The position numbers were made by a program, and so were the translations under genes. Positions 34,211-36,815 of a stretch of DNA of 36,815 nucleotides are shown one piece after another. The notes under the pieces are model-generated. The model ran no database searches. It worked only from the letters and a program-made list of their open reading frames with translations, and was not told the origin of the DNA. The DNA is taken from NCBI GenBank assembly GCA_037190175.1, contig JBBCJM010000206.1:1-36815 (forward strand). Direction: 5' to 3'. How positions within the stretch are numbered: the stretch's first letter is position 1; each line of letters starts with the position of its first letter. This DNA is from JBBCJM01 sp037190175 (GTDB lineage: Bacteria; Pseudomonadota; Alphaproteobacteria; Rhodobacterales; Rhodobacteraceae).

Positions 34211-34927
34211 CTACGGGGCGGGGGCCTCCCGCCAGTCGGACGGCAGCCGGAAGGTAGCGGCAAAGCCGCTCTCCCCGGCGCGGGTCAGGCGCAGGGCGCG
34301 GCTTTCCGGGGAGCGCGCCACCCATCCCCGGTGCAGCACCCTCTCAAGAAGCGCGGCGCCGAGTTGGCCGGCGATATGCGGGCGGCGTTCGCTCCAGTCG
34401 AGGCAGGTCCGGCACAGCGGGCGGCGCGACGGCAGCGCCTCGAGGTCGATCCCGAACCCGCCGAAGAACCGCCGCCCCTCCTCGGTCACGATCCCGGCGC
34501 CGTCCGACAGGATGACGTGCCCCGCGCGCACCAGGCTGTCGGCCACCGCCAGCGCCAGCCGACCGGCCATGTGGTCGTAGCAGGTCCGCGCCAGCCGCAG
34601 CGCCGCGTCCCGGGGCCCGATGGGGTGATGCCGCCGCGGCCCGCCCGCCGCCACCGCCATCAGCGCGTGGATCGCCTGCGCCACCTCCGCCGAGGCCAAC
34701 CGGTAATAGCGGTGCCGCCCCTGCCTCTCCACCGCCAGCAGCCCCGCCCCGGCCAGCTTCGCCAGATGCCCGCTGGTGGTCTGCGCGGTCACCCCGGCAT
34801 GGCGCGCCAGTTCCCCCGCGGTCAGCGCCTGCCCGCCCATCAGCGCGGCCAGCATGTTGGCGCGGCCCGCGTCGCCGATCAGGCTGGCCACCTCCGCGAT
34901 CGTATTGCCGGATGCCATGTTCGCCAT
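34211..34927 (-). CDS. ArsR-family winged-helix repressor
   Basis: A 238-residue transcription regulator. The N-terminal ArsR-type winged helix (about residues 5-85) has IGDAGRANMLAALMGG, LTAGELARHAGVTAQTTSGH and wing VERQGRHRYYRL. The C-terminal extension has CRTCLDWSERRPHIAGQLG, a conserved block of this long ArsR subgroup whose two cysteines could sense a metal, redox state or electrophile. It is divergent from the NIPSNAP/monooxygenase/exporter operon, 115 bp between starts, and probably represses it through the palindrome at 34974-34989. The start may be ATG 34927 or 34918; the difference is three residues. Confidence 0.88.
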   Translation of the reverse strand: MANMASGNTIAEVASLIGDAGRANMLAALMGGQALTAGELARHAGVTAQTTSGHLAKLAGAGLLAVERQGRHRYYRLASAEVAQAIHALMAVAAGGPRRHHPIGPRDAALRLARTCYDHMAGRLALAVADSLVRAGHVILSDGAGIVTEEGRRFFGGFGIDLEALPSRRPLCRTCLDWSERRPHIAGQLGAALLERVLHRGWVARSPESRALRLTRAGESGFAATFRLPSDWREAPAP

Positions 34928-34973
34928 GCCGGGCAGCCTAGCATCGCCGCGGCCCGCGGTCAGCGGGGATCGT

Positions 34974-34989
34974 TTCGGCCACGGCCGAA
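34974..34989. promoter_or_regulatory. Palindrome in the ArsR-type divergent promoter region
   Basis: TTCGGCC and GGCCGAA are perfect 7-bp inverted repeats separated by AC, in the middle of the 115-bp gap between the ArsR-type gene and the divergent operon. Position and symmetry fit a binding site of a dimeric winged-helix repressor. No experimental operator of this subgroup is recalled for comparison. Confidence 0.5.
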
Positions 34990-35042
34990 GCATCGGCCAC
35001 CCCGGAGACGCTATGACACCCCGGCAACCCAGGAGCCGAGCC

Positions 35043-35360
35043 ATGATCACCTGCTTCATCCGCTACCGGATCGACCCGTTCCAACGCGCCGCCTTCGAGA
35101 CCTACGCGAGGGCCTGGGGCGAGGCGATCCCGCGCTGCGGGGCGGATCTGGTGGGCTATTTCGCGCCGCACGAGGGGTCGAGCACCACCGCCTACGGCGT
35201 CTATCACATCGAGAGCCTGGCGGCCTACGAGGCCTACCGCGCCCGCCTCGCCGCCGACCCGGCGGGGCGCGAGAACTACGACTTCGCCAAGCGCGAGCAG
35301 TTCATCCGCCGCGAGGACCGGCTGTTCCTGAAGCTGACCTCGGCCCCGGTGCAGCGATGA
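35043..35360 (+). CDS. NIPSNAP family protein
   Basis: A 105-residue protein of the NIPSNAP fold, a dimeric alpha/beta barrel. Diagnostic parts are the initial FIRYRIDPFQRAAFETYA, the central LVGYFAPHEGSSTTAYGVYH and the end FLKLTSAP. Function of bacterial NIPSNAP proteins is unclear; they resemble small monooxygenases. AGGAG seven bases before the ATG is a good ribosome-binding site. Its stop overlaps the next start (ATGA), forming a coupled operon with the following monooxygenase and exporter. Confidence 0.9.
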   Translation: MITCFIRYRIDPFQRAAFETYARAWGEAIPRCGADLVGYFAPHEGSSTTAYGVYHIESLAAYEAYRARLAADPAGRENYDFAKREQFIRREDRLFLKLTSAPVQR

Positions 35361-35698
35361 TCGCCGTCATCTTCGAGGTCTGGCCGGCCGAGCGCGACAC
35401 CTACCTCGCCCTCGCCGCCGAGTTGAAGGCCGACCTCGCCGGGATCGACGGCTTCCTCTCGGTCGAGCGGTTCGAGAGCCTGGCCCAGCCCGGCAAGCTC
35501 CTGTCGCTGTCCTTCTTCCGCGACGAGGCGGCGGTCGCGGCCTGGCGCAACCGTCCCGCGCATCGGGCGGCACAGGCGCGCGGCCGCGGCGGGGTGTTCC
35601 GCGACTACCGCCTGTGCATTGCCCATGTCCTGCGCGACTACGGCCTGGCAGACCGCGGGGAGGCGCCGCGGGACAGCCGGGCCGCGCATGGCGCATGA
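35357..35698 (+). CDS. Antibiotic biosynthesis monooxygenase (ABM) domain protein
   Basis: A 113-residue protein of the ABM/ferredoxin-like dimeric fold. It shows MIAVIFEVWPAERDTYLALA, then ELKADLAGIDGFLSVERFES, LSLSFFRDEAAVAAWRN and HRAAQARGRGGVFRDYRLC, the full four-strand, two-helix pattern. Relatives oxidise quinone-like aromatics or degrade heme; no residue here decides the substrate. Overlaps (ATGA) with both neighbours show strict co-expression with the NIPSNAP protein and the exporter, suggesting a small detoxification unit under the divergent ArsR-type repressor. Confidence 0.88.
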   Translation: MIAVIFEVWPAERDTYLALAAELKADLAGIDGFLSVERFESLAQPGKLLSLSFFRDEAAVAAWRNRPAHRAAQARGRGGVFRDYRLCIAHVLRDYGLADRGEAPRDSRAAHGA

Positions 35699-36621
35699 CC
35701 CGGAAGCCGAGGCTGGCCAGCGAACTGGCACTGCTGCTAGCGCTCTCCACCCTCTGGGGCGCCTCCTACAGCTTCATCAGGATCGGGGTGGAGACGATCC
35801 CGCCCGTCACCCTGATCGCCGCGCGGACGCTGATCGCGGGCGCGATCCTGCTGGCGGTGCTGCGTTGGCGGGGGCTGACGCTGCCGCGCGGCCGGCGGAC
35901 ATGGGGCCGGTTCGCGTTCCAGGCCGGCCTGAACAGCGTGGTGCCCTTCACCCTGATCGCCTGGGCGCAGCAGGTGACCGAGGCGAGCCTCGCGACCATC
36001 CTGAACTCCACCTCGCCGATCTTCGCCTTCCTGCTGACCGTCCTCGTCACCCGGCACGAGGCGGTGACGGGGCGCAAGCTCTTCGGGGTGCTGGCCGGGC
36101 TGGCCGGCATCTGCCTGATCGTCGGGGTCGAGGCCCTTGGCGGGTTGGGGCGCGGGCTCTGGGCGCAACTGGCCATCGTCGCGGCGACGGTCTGCTATGC
36201 GGGGGCGGCGATCTTCGGCAAAGCCTTTCGGGGCCTCGACCCGATGATGCCGGCAGCCGGGTCGCTGGTCTGCGGGGCGGCGATCCTGCTGCCGGCGAGC
36301 CTCGTGGCCGACCGGCCCTGGACGCTGACGCCGACGCCGGAGTCGGTCATGGCGCTGCTCGCCCTGTCAGTCCTCTCGACCGCGCTGGCCTTCGTGATCT
36401 ACTTCCGGCTGGTGCAGACGCTGGGCTCGGTCGGCACGACCGCGCAGGCCTATCTGCGGGTGCCCATCGGAGTGGGGATCGGCGTGCTGTTCCTGGGGGA
36501 AACGCTGGCCGCGACGGCGTGGGCCGGGCTGGGTTGCGTGGTCGCGGGGGTGATCGCCATGACGCGGCCCGGCGGGAGGGGCATGGGCGGCGGGGCGCCT
36601 TCCGTCAGGTCGGGGTGGTGA
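35695..36621 (+). CDS. EamA/RhaT-type (DMT) exporter
   Basis: A 308-residue inner-membrane protein with ten predicted membrane segments in two EamA repeats. The first repeat has TLWGASYSFIRIGVETIPPV and NSTSPIFAFLLTVLVTRHE; the second begins near AIVAATVCYAGAAIFGKAF and contains YLRVPIGVGIGVLFLGET. DMT exporters move amino acids, nucleobases or other metabolites out of the cell. Coupled by ATGA to the ABM gene, it probably removes a product or toxic compound handled by that operon. An upstream in-frame ATG at 35614 lies inside the ABM gene and is rejected. Confidence 0.92.
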   Translation: MTRKPRLASELALLLALSTLWGASYSFIRIGVETIPPVTLIAARTLIAGAILLAVLRWRGLTLPRGRRTWGRFAFQAGLNSVVPFTLIAWAQQVTEASLATILNSTSPIFAFLLTVLVTRHEAVTGRKLFGVLAGLAGICLIVGVEALGGLGRGLWAQLAIVAATVCYAGAAIFGKAFRGLDPMMPAAGSLVCGAAILLPASLVADRPWTLTPTPESVMALLALSVLSTALAFVIYFRLVQTLGSVGTTAQAYLRVPIGVGIGVLFLGETLAATAWAGLGCVVAGVIAMTRPGGRGMGGGAPSVRSGW

Positions 36622-36668
36622 CGGCTGCCGCGGGAGAACCAGACCGCCTTGCAGGACCCTGCCATGCC

Positions 36669-36815
36669 GCCCAAGCGATCTCGGTGGGCTCCTTCGGCAT
36701 CTACTTCCCGAAGTTCGTCGGCACGATCTACGAGCTGCTGTCGGCCCCGGTCTCGGCCATGGAGCTGGTCATCGGCTATGTCGGCGCGGCGGCCACCAAG
36801 GCGGTGGCCATCGGC
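36669..36815 (+). pseudogene. ABC-2 permease fragment, 5'-truncated and cut by the window edge
   Basis: From about 36669 the reading frame gives AISVGSFGIYFPKFVG, TIYELLSAPVS and VIGYVGAAATKA, the middle part of ABC-2 permeases of the YadH/NodJ type. Upstream of 36669 none of the three frames resembles the expected N-terminal half, so homology begins abruptly 48 bases after the exporter stop. The frame is open to the edge. In the intact family about 60 residues would separate this part from the piece at base 1 of the window. It may be a remnant created by a rearrangement, or a gene with a replaced N-terminus. Confidence 0.7.

Overview
The window is about 37 kb of very GC-rich DNA with tightly packed genes and many ATGA/TGATG stop-start overlaps. 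Codon use, gene families (family 5 peptide-type ABC importers, FCD-type GntR regulators, LEPR-motif giant proteins, plasmid-type ParB) and composition suggest an alphaproteobacterium, most likely of the Rhodobacterales/Paracoccaceae. No rRNA, tRNA, CRISPR array, integrase or transposase was seen.

Region 1 (about 450-12390) looks like one regulon for uptake and hydrolysis of a small, probably nitrogen-containing substrate. It holds two intact adenine-deaminase-like amidohydrolases (523-2259 and 8366-10189). A 250-residue paralog that has lost the catalytic motifs (2259-3011) is coupled to the first. A peptide/opine-type ABC importer follows (binding protein, DppB-like permease, a DppC-DppD fusion, DppF-like ATPase; 3020-8286, minus strand). 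A third amidohydrolase of the MTA/SAH/guanine-deaminase group (10273-11640) and a GntR/FCD regulator (11621-12337) complete it. An 11-bp imperfect palindrome, ATTG-N3-CAAW, occurs in pairs or triplets about 22 bp apart before every transcription unit of this region, including weakly before the regulator itself. This is read here as the operator of the GntR protein.

Region 2 (12480-15405) is a divergent two-component pair: an OmpR-type response regulator and a 7TM-DISM histidine kinase.

Region 3 (15654-33922) is the most unusual part. It encodes a 3610-residue protein with an LEPR motif near its N-terminus, Ca-binding loops and nine RTX cassettes on a roughly 60-residue period. It is followed on the same strand by a DUF3467 protein, a HlyD-like adaptor with a large N-terminal domain, a membrane M50 metalloprotease fused to an adaptor-like domain, a TolC-like lipoprotein, a second small adaptor and a POTRA-less Omp85-like barrel. 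No ABC-type ATPase accompanies them. I read this as a dedicated surface display or export apparatus that does not match the standard type I layout.

Region 4 (33923-36815) holds a decayed ParB-type fragment, an ArsR-family regulator divergent from a coupled NIPSNAP / ABM-monooxygenase / EamA-exporter operon, and a 5'-truncated ABC-2 permease fragment at the right edge. The left edge (1-237) carries the C-terminal end of a permease of the same family. The ParB relic and the two permease pieces suggest past plasmid integration or rearrangement around this locus.
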